A stretch of 64,000 nucleotides of DNA from Cubamyces lactineus. Lineage: Eukaryota > Basidiomycota > Agaricomycetes > Polyporales > Polyporaceae. The position numbers and the translations under genes were made by a program. Within the stretch, counting starts at the first letter, position 1. Every line of letters begins with the position of its first letter. The stretch is taken from assembly GCA_022376465.1 (NCBI GenBank), contig JACDTU010000003.1, positions 2,480,001 through 2,544,000 of the forward strand, read 5' to 3'. The notes beneath the pieces were generated by a model. It saw nothing but the letters and a program-made list of their open reading frames with translations. It was not told the DNA's origin and made no database searches. Below, piece after piece: positions 25,152-36,801 of the stretch.

Positions 25152-26942
25152 ATGGCAGCAGCTACAGCAACGCTCAGCCCGCCATCCGTCACACCACCGA
25201 CGTACCACAGAATTGTCTCGCCGACCCTTACCATTCCCGCTGATCCGTTGCAGCCCATTCCCGTTGGCCTCCTCGCATGCCAGCGTGAGCGTCCCAAATT
25301 CCATTTGATTTCCTACTGGCCAAGCTCCGGCTGACGTCCGATCGTCACTTCATCTAGGTGATCCGCTTCTACGCGAATTGGCCACCACAGCAGTGAGCTG
25401 CCGCGTCTCACAGTCCCCCGCCCCGCCGTCCAATGGGCGTGAGGGCAAAAAGAAGAAGGTAGCGCCGACCCCCACGGCCCCCTTGCTCGAGGTGATACTC
25501 CACGACACAATCATCTTCCCAGAGGGCGGAGGACAACCTTCCGACGTCGGTATCCTGACAAGCTCGGACGGCGAGCAGTGGGATGTCGTCGAGGCCAAAC
25601 GACACGGCGGGCACGCCGTCCACTATGTCCGCCTCAAGCCGGAACAGAACGTCGACGACGCGCTCCGTCTGTTTGCTCCCGGAGCCGTCGTCGGTGTCTC
25701 CTTGGGGGAACAAGGTTACAAGCGACGGCTAGATCATGTGCGTGAATGGACCCACATGGGCGGGCGTCCGAATAAGCTTGTCTGTCTACCACACGCCGTC
25801 CAGCCGATCTGACCAGGGGTGGATCTCTCTCTTCGATCGCACAGGCATGCATGCACACGTCCCAGCACCTGCTCTCCGCCGTGCTCGAGACCAGGCTCAA
25901 TGTGGAAACGCTCGCGTGGTCGCTCACCGCCGCCCCGGCCCCGTGCTACGTCGAGCTCGCGCGGGGACTTTCTCCGGAGGAGATCGCGTACGTCCAGGAG
26001 GAGGCGAACAGACTCGTGTTCGAGGGCCGGAGCGTCCACATTGAGGTCGAAGAGCTCGACCCGTCCGTCAAGGTCATGAGCGGCCCAAGCGTAGGGATCC
26101 CCTCCGATTATACCGGCGGAGTCAAGCGCACCGTCGTGATCGACGGCATAGACCGTAACCCGTGAGTGCTATACCAGGGTCTGATGACGTCCCTCCGTGA
26201 ATTCGGGACCGGCACTAGGCACTACTATGAAAAGGTCACTCACGCCGGTGTCTTAATTCCCTACAGATGTTGCGGCACGCACCTCCCGTCGATCCACAAC
26301 CTCCAGCTCTTCCTGCTCCCGAACACCGAGGCTCTCGCACGCTCGACGTCGTCCTCCGTCCGGCTCTACTTCCTGGCCGGGCCCCGGCTCATCACGCACC
26401 TGACGTCCACGCACACCCTCCTCACGAACGCCGCCAGCATCATGAGTTGCGGCGCGCCCCAGGTGCCGGAGCGCGTGCAGCAAGTCGTCGATGAGCGCAA
26501 GAAGGCGACCAAGCGCGTCGAGGACCTCGAGGCGGAGCTCGCCGCCGTCCTCGCGGACGAATTCGTCAATGCGCCACCGAGAGAAGGCGGGGAGCTCGTG
26601 CTGCACCGGCACCGGACAGATGATTCGGCGAACCCGCTCACGTTCCTGTCGGCCATTTCTACTGCGTTTGTGAACAAGGTCGCGGAGAAGGGCAGTGGGG
26701 TGTCCTACCTGGTGGTACTGACGTCGTCGCCCTCAGCGCAAACGTCGACTAGCACCACGGTCGTGCTTGTGATTGGGAGCGACGATAAGAAGGTGAAGGC
26801 AGCTGGAGATGAGCTGAAGGCGAAGTTGAACGTCAAGGGTGGTGGGAAGGGCCCCCGCTGGAGCGGGAAGTTCATCGGAGTGTGGAAGGATGGACGCGAA
26901 GGGGCCACTGTTGCAAGTATACTTGGATCGCTGACGTTTTGA
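25152..26942 (+). CDS. Alanyl-tRNA editing protein (AlaX/AARSD1-like)
   Basis: This is a free-standing relative of the editing half of alanyl-tRNA synthetase, expected to hydrolyse Ser- (or Gly-) mischarged tRNA-Ala in the cytosol. Exons 25152-25284, 25358-25737, 25845-26161 and 26267-26942 give 501 residues. An N-terminal beta-barrel part includes DTIIFPEGGGQPSDVG, the block found just before the editing domain in AlaRS and AlaX-II/III. The metal-binding motifs are HTSQH (HxxxH) and CCGTH (CxxxH), both complete. The C-terminal third contains a charged helix and a DHHA1-like segment. There is no class II aminoacylation domain. The gene is convergent with the RING gene, 199 bp apart. Confidence 0.9.
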
Positions 26943-27140
26943 ATTATGAGCCGGTGTAAGTTACAAGCGAATATGTCTGTAGTGCTGTTGTAGAACATGT
27001 TGTATGCGCGATATATAAGTCTTATTACATCATTATGTTACAACAAACCGATCTCCGAGCAAGAATCCGTATATACATTAGTAGGGGATCACACCGAACT
27101 ACATCATCAGCGAAGGCGAGAAGAAACGGCTCGTGTCGGG

Positions 27141-28056
27141 TCACTTCCGCGCGACCGTGGGATCTTCGACCGGTGCCTGGACAGGGTCCGAGTCGTCGTC
27201 GTCATTATACACATCGGCGTCTGACCACAAGTCAGGGACAGACTAAGCAACACACAAGGGTCAGGCTCACCGTCCTCCTCGGGCACCAACTCGGCGCTTA
27301 GCGCGAGCATCTCGACCTCGGACATGCTCTCGGAGCCGCCTTCGCCATCGCTAAGCCCCCAATTATCCATGTACTCCTCACCGCGGCGGCGGGGACGGGG
27401 CGGCCACTCTTCGCCTATCGGAATATCATGGCCATAGTCCAGGTCCACAAACTCATCCTCATCCCCAAAGTCCATATCGACTTCCTCGAGCGCGGACTCG
27501 GCGTCCATGAACCCGTCCGAGTCGAAGAAGCCGTCGTCCTCCTCGTCTTCGTCGTCCCCCGGCACGTAGTCGCCGTCCGAGGACTCGTTGTCCGACTCTG
27601 ACGCGGGGCGGACGCTGCTGAACACGTTCCGGCAGGACGGGCAGCTCCCGTGCTGGTGCGAGGGTGCGTATGAGGGACTCCGACAAAGACGGAGTTGAGG
27701 AGCAAGAGGGGACTTACACGTCCTTGGATCCATTCTACCAGGCTGGATAGTCGTAATGAGCCATTGGTGGGTCGTTCCGTGACGAGATGGTGAATCACTC
27801 ACCATGCCCTACAGAAAATGTGGCCGCAGGCGACGAGCTTTGTCACCCCGGCCGTCTCGTCTCGCTCCACGGGCTCTCCTTCCGACGCACCCTCCGTGGC
27901 ATTGTTTTCCAATATAGCCTCAAAAGGAATCAGGCATATAGGGCAAGATTCTTCCGAGGGTATTTCATCCTTCTGCAGGATAGGTAACCGGGAGATAGCG
28001 AGCTGAACGCGCTCTTGCATAGGCAAGTGAAGTTCGGAGATGTCGTCGCTGTTCAT
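27141..28056 (-). CDS. RING finger (C3HC4) protein, probable E3 ubiquitin ligase
   Basis: The start is ATG 28056 (MNSDDISELHLPMQERVQL). The RING reads CPICLIPF, then after a 30-residue insert ACGHIFCRACLVEW and HGSCPSCRNVF. All eight metal ligands are present (C-x2-C, C-x-H, C-x2-C, C-x2-C). The finger is assembled across three exons. After it comes a very acidic tail of about 140 residues with repeated Asp/Glu runs and no Lys cluster. It ends in DPTVARK, stop at 27141. RING proteins recruit E2 enzymes to ubiquitinate targets; the target is unknown. No membrane segment is seen. The acidic tail may give nuclear or chromatin binding, which is inference. Confidence 0.85.
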
Positions 28057-28734
28057 AGCGTACGAGAGCCGTCTAGGTCAAAGAAAACTATTCTGTACAG
28101 CACAGGGGGAGAAGAGTCTTGAGCCTCCAATTACAGCGGCATGAATAGCGGGAGCAGGTCACAGCGATACCGAGGGGCGCGAGTACTGGGCAGAAACAGA
28201 GAGCCGAGGGAGTACGGGCGCCCGGCGGTGGGGGCGACAACGCGTAAACAACGTTCGCGTCGGTCACGTGCTCGCGCTCAAAGGACGCGTCTGATCATGA
28301 TGTAGTAGCTCTCGGCTAGCTTTTGGCCTTGTCCGACAACGTTCGCAGCTTGTCTGAGCTCTCATCCATGGGCAACACGGCAAATCCTACTAATGATGCT
28401 ACATCATCTGCTAGTGTGCTCAGCAGATCAAAAATGAGCTTGGCAATAACCTCGGCGAGATCAGCCACCCAAAGCCAATCGTTCTCAAGCACCTCCCGCT
28501 TCTCCCGGGACGGCCTGCTCCAGCGACGTGCCCTTGTGACCTCCGCAGATACCTTCTCCCATCCTCATATGGGCCAAGACGGAGCTCCTTGCAGACGTCC
28601 TGTCAGGCTTCAAAAGCGGCCATGGCAGCACCAGATCAGCGTCTCAGACGTCGACGACTCCGCGCACCTGCGACCCTACGTATACCACCTTCGCGGCAAG
28701 GCACCTGTACAGAGACCCAGCAGAGAGGATCGGG
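28057..28734. other. Divergent promoter between RING gene and MFS-2
   Basis: These 678 bp hold both promoters. A plus-strand open frame from 28,323 (148 codons) overlaps the MFS-2 start in another frame and has no domain, so I treat it as chance. Confidence 0.4.
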
Positions 28735-30611
28735 ATGACGACGCCTTCGAGAAGCTCTACCTTGTCTGAGAAGGGGCCTGTTGCGGATGTGACGCCCGCG
28801 GATGTCGAGCGGGACGACCCCGACGCTGAGTTTGGCGGGTTTGAGGCGCGGAAGAAGATGGAGCGCAGGCTCCTGCGCAAGCTCGACTTGCGTATGTCCA
28901 TCCTCATTGTGATTTACATCTTGAACTATGTGAGTATTCTCTGTGCTGCTAGCCATATCTAAGCGTATACTATGCTAATCGTTCCTTCTAGGTCGACAGA
29001 AACAACGCTGGGTCAGTTGGACGGGACATACTCGCGTATTCGTTCGTGCTAACAGACAGGTAGAGCTGCACGCCTTCGCGGCTTTGAGGCCGACCTGCAC
29101 TTGCAAGGCCAAGAGTTTGCAACGTTGCTCTCGATTCTCTATGTTGGCTACATCATCATGCAGATACCCTCGTAAGTGCCGTCGTAGTTGTATGCCAATG
29201 CAGTGGCTATATAACCGCGCCAGAAACATGTTCCTCAACTACATAGGTAAACCGTCGCTGTACCTGCCTGCGTGCATGATGGTGTGGGGCACGCTCTCCA
29301 TCCTCACGGGTAAGTCCCCTCCCACTGCACTTGCCCATCCACGCATACTGATCTCCGTTGAAGGCATCACCAACAAGTAAGCGTCTCTCCAGATAACGCT
29401 ATCAACGACGACCGACAAAGCCCCCTCCGCAGCTTCGTCGGCGCCCTGCTCACACGCTTCTTCCTCGGCTTCGTCGAGGCCGCCTTCTTCCCGGGCGCGC
29501 TCTTCCTGATCAGCAAGTGGTACAAGCGGAGCGAGCTCGGGACGCGCACCGCGCTGCTCTACTGCGGGAACATCATCTCGAACGCGTTCGGCGCGCTCAT
29601 CGCGTCGGGCATCCTCGACGGCATGGGCGGCAAGCTCGGCCGCGCCGCCTGGCGCTGGCTCTTCTACATCGAGGGCGCGCTCACCGTCTTCGTCGCGCTC
29701 TGCGCGATGTTCGTCCTCCCGGACTTTCCTGCGACGACGCGCCGGTGGTGGCTGAGCGACGATGAGCGCCGGCTGGCGATGCGCCGGATGGAGGAGGACG
29801 CGGGCGTGGGCGACGAGGCGGAGACGGAGGTGGGGGGACAGACGGCGGGGCTGTGGTTGGCGGTGAAGGACTGGAAGGTGTGGTGGATGGCGTTTGCGAT
29901 GACCAGCCAGGTCGTTGCGCTCAGCTTCAATGCGTACTTCCCGACGCTGAGCGCGACCATGGGCTTTGATCCCACGGTATCGCTCCTGTTGTGCGCCCCG
30001 CCGTTCGTCTTCACCGCGATCATGGCGTTTGTGGTCTCCAGGTGCGTGTTCTGCGGCGTCGTTGTCCACATGTGGCTTATAATTGGTACTGCGCAGGCAC
30101 TCTGACAAGACAGGCGAGCGATTCTGGCACATATCAGGCCCCATTCTTGGCGGTATCGTCGGATTCATCATCGCGATATGTACCATGAACACAGCAGCCA
30201 GATACGTATCCCTGTAAGTCACTTCCTGTCGCATCTACGTCCACCCCACAGATCCTCACTGTACCATCCTCCCATACCTCCAGATTCCTCATGGCCCAAT
30301 CCTACGCCGGCTTCGTCGTCCTCTACACGTGGGTGAGCAACTCCTTCCCGCGCCCGCCATCCAAGCGCGCGGTGGCGGTCGCGCTCGTGAACGCGTTCTC
30401 GCAGCTCGGGAACGTCGCCGGGTCGTACGTCTGGCCGCAGCCGTGGGGCCCGACGTACCGCAACTCGTACGCGATCTGCATCGCGACCGCGGGGTGCGCG
30501 GTCGTGATGTGCTACGTCTTCCGGCTGCACCTCGCGCACCTGAACCGGCTGCTGGACAAGGAGGAGGAAGAGAAGGGTGTGAAGGAGAAGGGGTTCCGTT
30601 ATCTTCTGTGA
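28735..30611 (+). CDS. MFS transporter, allantoate permease (Dal5/ACS) type, second copy
   Basis: This paralogue of the transporter at 22690-24571 shares every landmark: RMSILIVIYILNY, VDRNN, LYVGYIIMQIPSNMFLNYIG, FFLGFVEAAFFPGALFLIS, WRWLFYIEGALT, FPTLSATMGF and SQLGNVAGSYVWP. The start ATG 28735 (MTTPSRSSTLSEK) matches the first copy in position. The 20-nt micro-exon (28992-29011) is conserved, so the pair arose from an intron-containing ancestor by duplication and inversion. GC content in the second half is higher than in copy 1. It ends KGFRYLL, TGA at 30609-30611. Substrate unknown; plasma-membrane organic-anion uptake is the family expectation. Confidence 0.9.
28992..29011 (+). other. 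20-nt micro-exon (VDRNN motif)
   Basis: The exon is bounded by ...ttctag and gtcagt and encodes V-D-R-N-N-A plus two bases. It is the counterpart of 24295-24314 in the first MFS copy. Confidence 0.75.
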
Positions 30612-30749
30612 GGGTACCACGTTCGTCCGACGGTGCTCTTCAAGTGTTGTATGATTACGTACTTTTGGCTCCGTGTGGTTCACACCGTACTTACTTGTAT
30701 CCCGTCGCGACAGCCCATGATGAACGGTTGTGAGGAATTGTTACGCAAC

Positions 30750-30821
30750 GGCCTTATAGCTCAGTGGTAGAGCATACGATTGCAGATCGTAGGGTCCCGT
30801 GTTCGAACCACGGTGGGGCCT
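30750..30821 (+). tRNA. tRNA-Cys (GCA)
   Basis: This is a 72-nt cloverleaf with no intron. The acceptor stem GGCCTTA pairs with TGGGGCC (two G-T pairs), and the D arm is GCTC-AGTGGTA-GAGC. The anticodon stem TACGA/TCGTA encloses loop TTGCAGA with anticodon GCA. The T arm CCGTG-TTCGAAC-CACGG contains the B box. Pol III termination probably uses the T run at about 30,832-30,836. Confidence 0.96.
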
Positions 30822-31956
30822 TCATTTTGACCTTTTTGCTGTTCTCAGAAGACAGATCGAAGCAAGCAGTATGAATGCGCAACTCACAGTACTTAAATTG
30901 ACCTTCACCTCAACGCGTTCCATACTAGGTGGAAGTGTCGAAGTTGGAGCTACCGCATACCCGTGAAGTCGAGGCCACATAGCGATCCTACGACACATAA
31001 TGCCGAGACTGGGTTGTTGCCGCTCAACAGCGCTCCGAACGCTAGGATGATCGTATAAACACCGGCCGAGGAGAGCCAGCAACGTGTGCATGATGCTTGT
31101 ATTTCTGGCAAGTAAAGGCTGACTGAAGGCGTCAGTACAAGCGTCTTGAGCTATGCATAGGTGCCTTGCGACCGACAAATTCGTCAAGACAGACGCGCTA
31201 GATGCACTGTGTTCCGCAGATTGAATCTGTCCGCCAGCGTCGCCCCAGTCTGAGTAAACAGCTGCAGTTGTGGTAGAAGCGGTGCCCAAGTCCTGACAGG
31301 CATAGGAGCGACATGGAACGTAAGGAGAATGAGCGCGCGGGGTATTTGAAGCAGATGACAACGGAGCTCAGCGGCAGACAGTCACGCAGAAGGCACGAGG
31401 AGAAGCCGAGGACAGAGACGTTCCGGAGGCACCGAGGTTTCCGGGGTGGCCATGAGGGCGAGCACAAGGAGAAGAGAGGATAGACGAGGCGAGAGGTGTT
31501 CGAGAAGGTGATGGGTGTGCCACCGCGACATTGAGATGGGAGGCAGGATAGGGAAAGAAGAGGGCGATGGGGGAGATGAGGATCGCACGTTGGAACTGTG
31601 GGAAGCACGTGTGGAGGAAGTGAATCGATGAGACGGAAGAGAGGACGTCGGAGGCGCGGAAGAGAGAGAGACGTGCTCCGAGAGGCCTGCGCAGAAAGTG
31701 GTGAGAGGTAGAAAAGGCTGGGGCAGACGCAGACGTGGGGATCACCTCTGCGAGCAGGATGGAGGGAAAGTGGCTGAGGCAAGCTCGCTCACGTTACGCC
31801 ACAGTCCGCGCTTCCGTCACAACGCTCGCTTCACCCGTCCCCCGCTCTCCAGTTCTCCTCAGCCATCGTTCGCCTTCTTCCTCTTTCTCCCATCTCTCAG
31901 GTGTCCTCCTCCTCCCTCTCCTCCACGCCATCCTCAGAGGCGTCGGCCTCCACCAC
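30822..31956. other. Intergenic, upstream of the Nem1-like gene
   Basis: About 1.1 kb, purine-rich on the plus strand at 31,420-31,700 and then pyrimidine-rich before the ATG at 31,957. No gene was recognised; minus-strand open frames here are low-complexity. Confidence 0.4.
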
Positions 31957-33640
31957 ATGAACTCCCTCTCCTACCTCTCCCGCCAGTTCGATGTCTTGGC
32001 CTCCCCCCGCACGCCACCCAGCACCCCCACTTCAGAGTCTGCTCCCTTGCTTCCAGATGGAGAACATCACACAAGGCTCAAGAGGTCGGGTTCTACAAGG
32101 TCCTTTCTGGTCCCCCAGCCTTCCGCCTCGAGCGGAGGCTGGACCCTGAAGAGGTCCTATTCATCTCCTGCCGAGGTCAATCCGACCTCCCCGTCCTCCG
32201 CCTCAGCTTCTTCGTCATCTGCCCTCGGTCCGTCCATATCGCGCAAACCTTCTAGGCCTGCCTTGAGACGACCATCTGCCTCATCAACTGAGAAGGCCGT
32301 CCGCCCCACCCCCACCAGCGACTCTGCCCTGGTCAGACATCTAGTCTTCGTGCGCATCATCCTCCAGCTCTGGCACGCTTTCCTCGCAGCTCTGCGCTCT
32401 CTCACCAGACAGCCAAATACTGCCGCAGTGGCAGTAGAAGATGTTGCCGTAGACGACAACTCGGATGAGGAGGAGAAGGATACCGAGGACGAGAGTAGAG
32501 ACGAGAAGCCACCCTTACCGGCCCCTCCATCTGTATTACTAGAGTCGCACCAGCAACCGTCGTACCAGCCCGCAATCCCATCTCCCCTGTCTCAACCCCA
32601 CCAGCAGCCAACAGCCTCGTCCCCGTCAGAGAAAGTCCCGTCAATATCAATACCCCTCGCTAACGCCAGTCCCGACAGTCGACAGCCGTCGCTCCTCTCA
32701 GCCCACCAACCACAGCAGCCATCCGCTCCTTCCACCCTGACACCCCCAGCAACGGGCCGTTCGCGTTCTGTAACGCCTACTCCACCCTCAAAGCAGACAC
32801 CATTCCATCTACCGAAAACATTGGTGCTGGATTTGGACGAAACCCTCATCCACTCGACGTCGCGCCCGATTCCGTATGCGGGCGGATCTGGCCTGTTCGG
32901 ATTTGGAGGGCGGAACAAGGGTGCAGGGTACACGGTCGAGGTCGTCCTAGGCGGCCGCAGCACCCTCTACCATGTGTACAAGCGGCCGTTCGTCGATTAT
33001 TTTCTGCGCAAGGTCAGTCAGTCGTCCCGGATGCCCATGACGCAAGAGCCGTAATCGCATCGCGCCCCTTCTTCCGGGTCCTGATCGCGCACACACTTTA
33101 TTACAGGTCTCGCAATGGTACACCCTTGTCATATTCACGGCTTCCATGCAAGAATACGCGGACCCCGTCATCGACTGGCTAGATGCCGGGCGCGGGATCT
33201 TAGGCCGTCGCCTGTTTCGCGAGGTGAGCAGCGCGGTTCCGTCACTGCCTCTACTCGGACCACGGAACTCACGAGGGGGGATCCCTCTGTGTATTTTTGT
33301 TCCTGCGCGGCAGTCTTGTACACAGCTCCCTAACGGATCATATACCAAGGACCTGTCGATCGTCGAGCAGGACCTCTCGCGCGTCTGCCTCATAGACAAC
33401 TCGCCGATCTGCTACAGCATTAACGAAGGTCCGTACGCATCCCTCCCGATTACTGTGCTGCGCGCTTTGACATGGGGCGCTAACGCGGAGCTCGCCATGC
33501 GTGCAGCAAACGGAATCCCAATAGAAGGCTGGACCCACGACCCGCACGACGAAGCGCTGCTCGACCTCCTCCCCGTCCTCGACTCCTTGCGGTTCACGAG
33601 AGACGTCCGGAGCGTGCTCGGAATCCGCGGCTTCTCATGA
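31957..33640 (+). CDS. NEM1: Nem1-like CTD-family phosphatase
   Basis: This is a HAD-superfamily phosphatase of the FCP1/SCP type. Nem1 works with Spo7 at the nuclear/ER membrane to dephosphorylate the lipin Pah1 and so directs lipid flux to triacylglycerol. Exons 31957-33012, 33107-33223, 33314-33428 and 33507-33640 give 473 residues. The catalytic motif [13 protein letters not shown] (DxDxT) starts the phosphatase domain. [37 protein letters not shown] and [20 protein letters not shown] complete it. A hydrophobic segment near [20 protein letters not shown] is the likely membrane anchor. The long Ser/Pro-rich linker looks disordered. The frame is open upstream to 31,735, but [14 protein letters not shown] is the start that resembles the family. 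Confidence 0.9.
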
Positions 33641-35001
33641 CCCCGCGAGGCTCTCGCGCGTCTCTGCGACGTCCGCGCGCATCCAGACATCCGTCAGGCG
33701 TCTCTTAACCACCGTCTGCTCGAAATGCACCGGACCGTTCGTAGCCACGCGCGAGGCGTAACACCGTCGTGTTGCATATTGCATCACGCTTCCTCACATC
33801 CACACCCCCTCTTCCCCCACTCCCCGTCATCATGGATTCTGCACGCCGCCTCACGTCTCTCGCGTTCCTCCTCCCCTTTTGGTATTCAGGTCTCGTTCCG
33901 TTCGTCGTGTTATTCAAAGAACTATCGTCGCATCTGCTAATTATTCCGTCATTTCGCCGCCTGCCCATTCATCCACCTGCCCCCGACCCCCAATCTCCCA
34001 ATCCCCCAATCCACACCACCACCACCACCACCACCACCCCATTCGCCCTTCGTCGTTCACCATTCGATCGCAACTCACCTTGTTAAATGTTTGCCACACG
34101 CACACGCACCCTGCCCATACGCACCGTACGCACCGTACACCACACACATACCTCACGTTGAGCCACTCGATATGCCACCATATACTTAGCATGCTAATTG
34201 CTCACGCGCAACGCGGCCCGCTGCTGCTGCTGTATATCTCGCTCGCTTTCTCTCTCTTGTAAGTACGTACCGCGCACCGTATAGCTTTGCGGCCTTATTT
34301 GAGGCCGAGGTTTGGTTTATGGCGCCGGCGGTGGTGATTGCGTGGAGGGTCCGAACGACTCGCGAGTAGAGCATCTGTCATGAAATCAAGCTGTCGTGCC
34401 CAATTTGAGGGATCCGGACATGGACTGCGGTGGGCTGCTGCGGTATGAAGCATTGAAGGACAGCGGGGGTATCAATGTCACGCATCATTGATTGTGGAAC
34501 GGCGCGGTACCGATGCGAGACGCATACGAGTCACGTCATATCCATCTTGCCCTAGTCGAGCGTAGAACTCAGCACTCAGCTCATGAAGCTCGCTGGTTCC
34601 TAATCCTGTCCGTAGTGTGCGTCTAGGATGGATTCGTGGTTGTATACTTATCATCAGGCTGCGGACAGAGTACAATGCGGGCACCGCTTCGTCAAAGGGT
34701 AAGGGAGAGAGAGAGAGAGAGGGAGCAGCTAACTAATAGAACACGGGCGGAAGAAGATGGGGGTGGGTGGGGTGGGGTCGTAATGTAACACGGGTGATTA
34801 GGACGAGCAGGACGAAGGGGTGGGTCGTTCCGGTGAGAGGCACAGAGAGAGAGAGACAACGAGGGAAGAGCGGTGGGCGGAAGACAGAAGGGAGGGGAGG
34901 CACGACGTCCGTTCGTCCGTCCGTCCATCCATCCATCCGTTCTATCCGACCGGCCAACGGACCAACGGACGAGTGGTAGAGCGCAATCGGGATAGCGGTC
35001 A
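33641..35001. other. Intergenic region between convergent genes, with microsatellites
   Basis: No gene was recognised in 1.36 kb between the Nem1-like and Snf7 stops. Simple repeats are present: (CAC)n at about 34,013-34,038, (GA)n at 34,706-34,721 and a CGTC/CATC tetranucleotide run at about 34,910-34,940. Confidence 0.5.
34013..34038. repeat. (CAC)n microsatellite
   Basis: About nine CAC/ACC units in the Nem1-Snf7 spacer; no coding role seen. Confidence 0.8.
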
Positions 35002-36107
35002 CTACATCGCGAGCGCGGCCTGTAGCTCTTTGAGCTGCGCCTCCTCGTCGTCCTCGACTGCTTGTCGCTCTTTACAAGGGCGCGCGTCAGCGACCGAACA
35101 AGGAACGAGTATTGCCCAGAATCGGGCGTAAGGGGACACGTACTGTCTTCGATTCGGCTCGGGCCTGCTGGATGGTGCACGGGTACGTGGTCGCCCATGA
35201 GCTTGTCGTTGAGCTCGTCCTGCTCGAGGTCCGCGAGCTCCTGCTTGAGCTCGTCCTGATACAAATGACATCATGTAAGCTATAGAGTACAGCAACGCGA
35301 AACGGCCGGGCGGATTTTCTCCGCCGTACGCACCTCGTCGATCTCGACACCGACGAATTGATTGGACGAGATCGCCTCGGAGACCTCGTTCGCGAGCTGC
35401 GTCTGCTCCTGGATCTCCGCCATCGTCTGGTCGACCTTGTCGATCGAACTGCCCGCCCATACGAGTCGTCAGCATCATACATGGATATGCGGAAAGCAAG
35501 GGAAGACGAGGTGGACAGTTACGCGATACGCACAGCTTCCCGTGGATGTCTTTGAGCGCGGCGGACGCCTTCTTCATCGCAGCCATGTTCTCCGCGTTGA
35601 AGCTTGCCGACTCGAGCGTGTTGACTTGCATCTCGAGCTGGAAGCGGGTGTTCTGCAATCGCTCGAGTTCTTGCTCCGTCACTTTCTTCCGCCGTAGAGC
35701 GTTCGTCGCCACTGTGCGCCGCACGAGGAGGTTCCGAGGTGGATGATAGCAATGTAATCAATTGTAGACATTGCACGCGGTGGATTCGAAAGAGCCATAA
35801 GAGAGACACGTCCATTCGCACATGAGCACAACATTCCAAGAAACAGGTATGGGAGATATGGGACTGCGAGTATCGGGTATCGAGAGAGTTGGGAGAGTGG
35901 GGGGTCGGGAGGCGTGCGCTGCTCACCTGCCTTGTTCGTGACCGCATTCGCCCGTGCCTTCTTGACCTCCTCGTCGATCTTCTTCTGCAGGTACTCCTCC
36001 TTCTTCTCAATCATCTGCAGCTGCTGGCGAAGCGTCACGATCGCATCGCGCGAGGACTGCTTCGGGTCCCGCCGGCCTCCAAAGTAGCTCATGAATCCAG
36101 CCATCAT
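35002..36107 (-). CDS. SNF7: Snf7/Vps32, ESCRT-III subunit
   Basis: Snf7 polymerises on endosomal membranes and drives intralumenal vesicle formation with Vps20, Vps24 and Vps2. The protein starts MMAGFMSYFGGRRDPKQSSR, and either of two adjacent ATGs (36107, 36104) could be used. Helix 1-2 follows (AIVTLRQQLQMIEKKEEYLQ) with basic face KKIDEEVKKAR. Then come NALRRKKVTEQELERLQNTR and an acidic C-terminal part with DELKQELADLEQDELNDKL. The protein ends in AQLKELQAALAM, a leucine-rich MIM1-like helix for Vps4. Short introns split the gene and all junctions fit the family alignment. Length of about 220 residues is normal. Confidence 0.93.
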
Positions 36108-36801
36108 CTCGTCGGGGTCGTCGTCCCTGTCGTCAGCGTCTGGTGGGGGGCGTGCAAGTGTCTAGTGGTTGTGTGTGTGTCCGTGTGTGCAGAACCAGGA
36201 GAGAGGAGAGGAGAGGAGAGGAGAAAGGATGCGGGAAAGCGCAGGCGAGTGGCAGAGAGTACGAGTATGGGTGTTGGTCAGAGTGTAGCGAAGAGGCGCC
36301 GAGCACTACGCCGCTGCACCAGGGACAGGCGTCACTCGATTCGCCCGATAAGGAATCCGTGTACGTTCGAGAATGCTGGAGGCCTCTACTCGTTCTGTGG
36401 CTGCGCGGGATACATGCTGGATCCTTATTCGTTGACGAGCATAAGTATGTATCGTAAGCCATAAAGCAAAGAAATACACAGCGCAGTCCTTATTCATACA
36501 CAATCAACCGTATCTGAGTGGCAATGCTCACGGCACGAGTTGGTACTAATCACATACCCTCTGAACCTGGTGTTACCATCACAGTCCAGCTACTTGCAAC
36601 TGCGCAAGGAGCAACGCAGCGCACCACGGACAGAGCCGCAGTAATGGTCCTAAGGCGAACATTCCGCAGTCACACCAGAAGTAGTTCGGAAAGCCCCGTA
36701 GAACGCCTGTGCATTCGTCTTTTTGGCTCCGACCTAGCAGAGCCACCGTACCCGAGATATTAAAAGGAGCAAGTCTAGCACGAAGTCTACAGGAGGATAA
36801 G
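36108..36801. other. Intergenic, Snf7 promoter and ceramide synthase 3' region
   Basis: A 694-bp stretch with GT-rich and GAGAG microsatellite sequence (about 36,168-36,225). No gene was recognised. Confidence 0.4.

Noticed and set aside
28323..28769. 148-codon plus-strand open frame before MFS-2
   Set aside because: It overlaps the MFS-2 start in another frame and has no recognisable domain.
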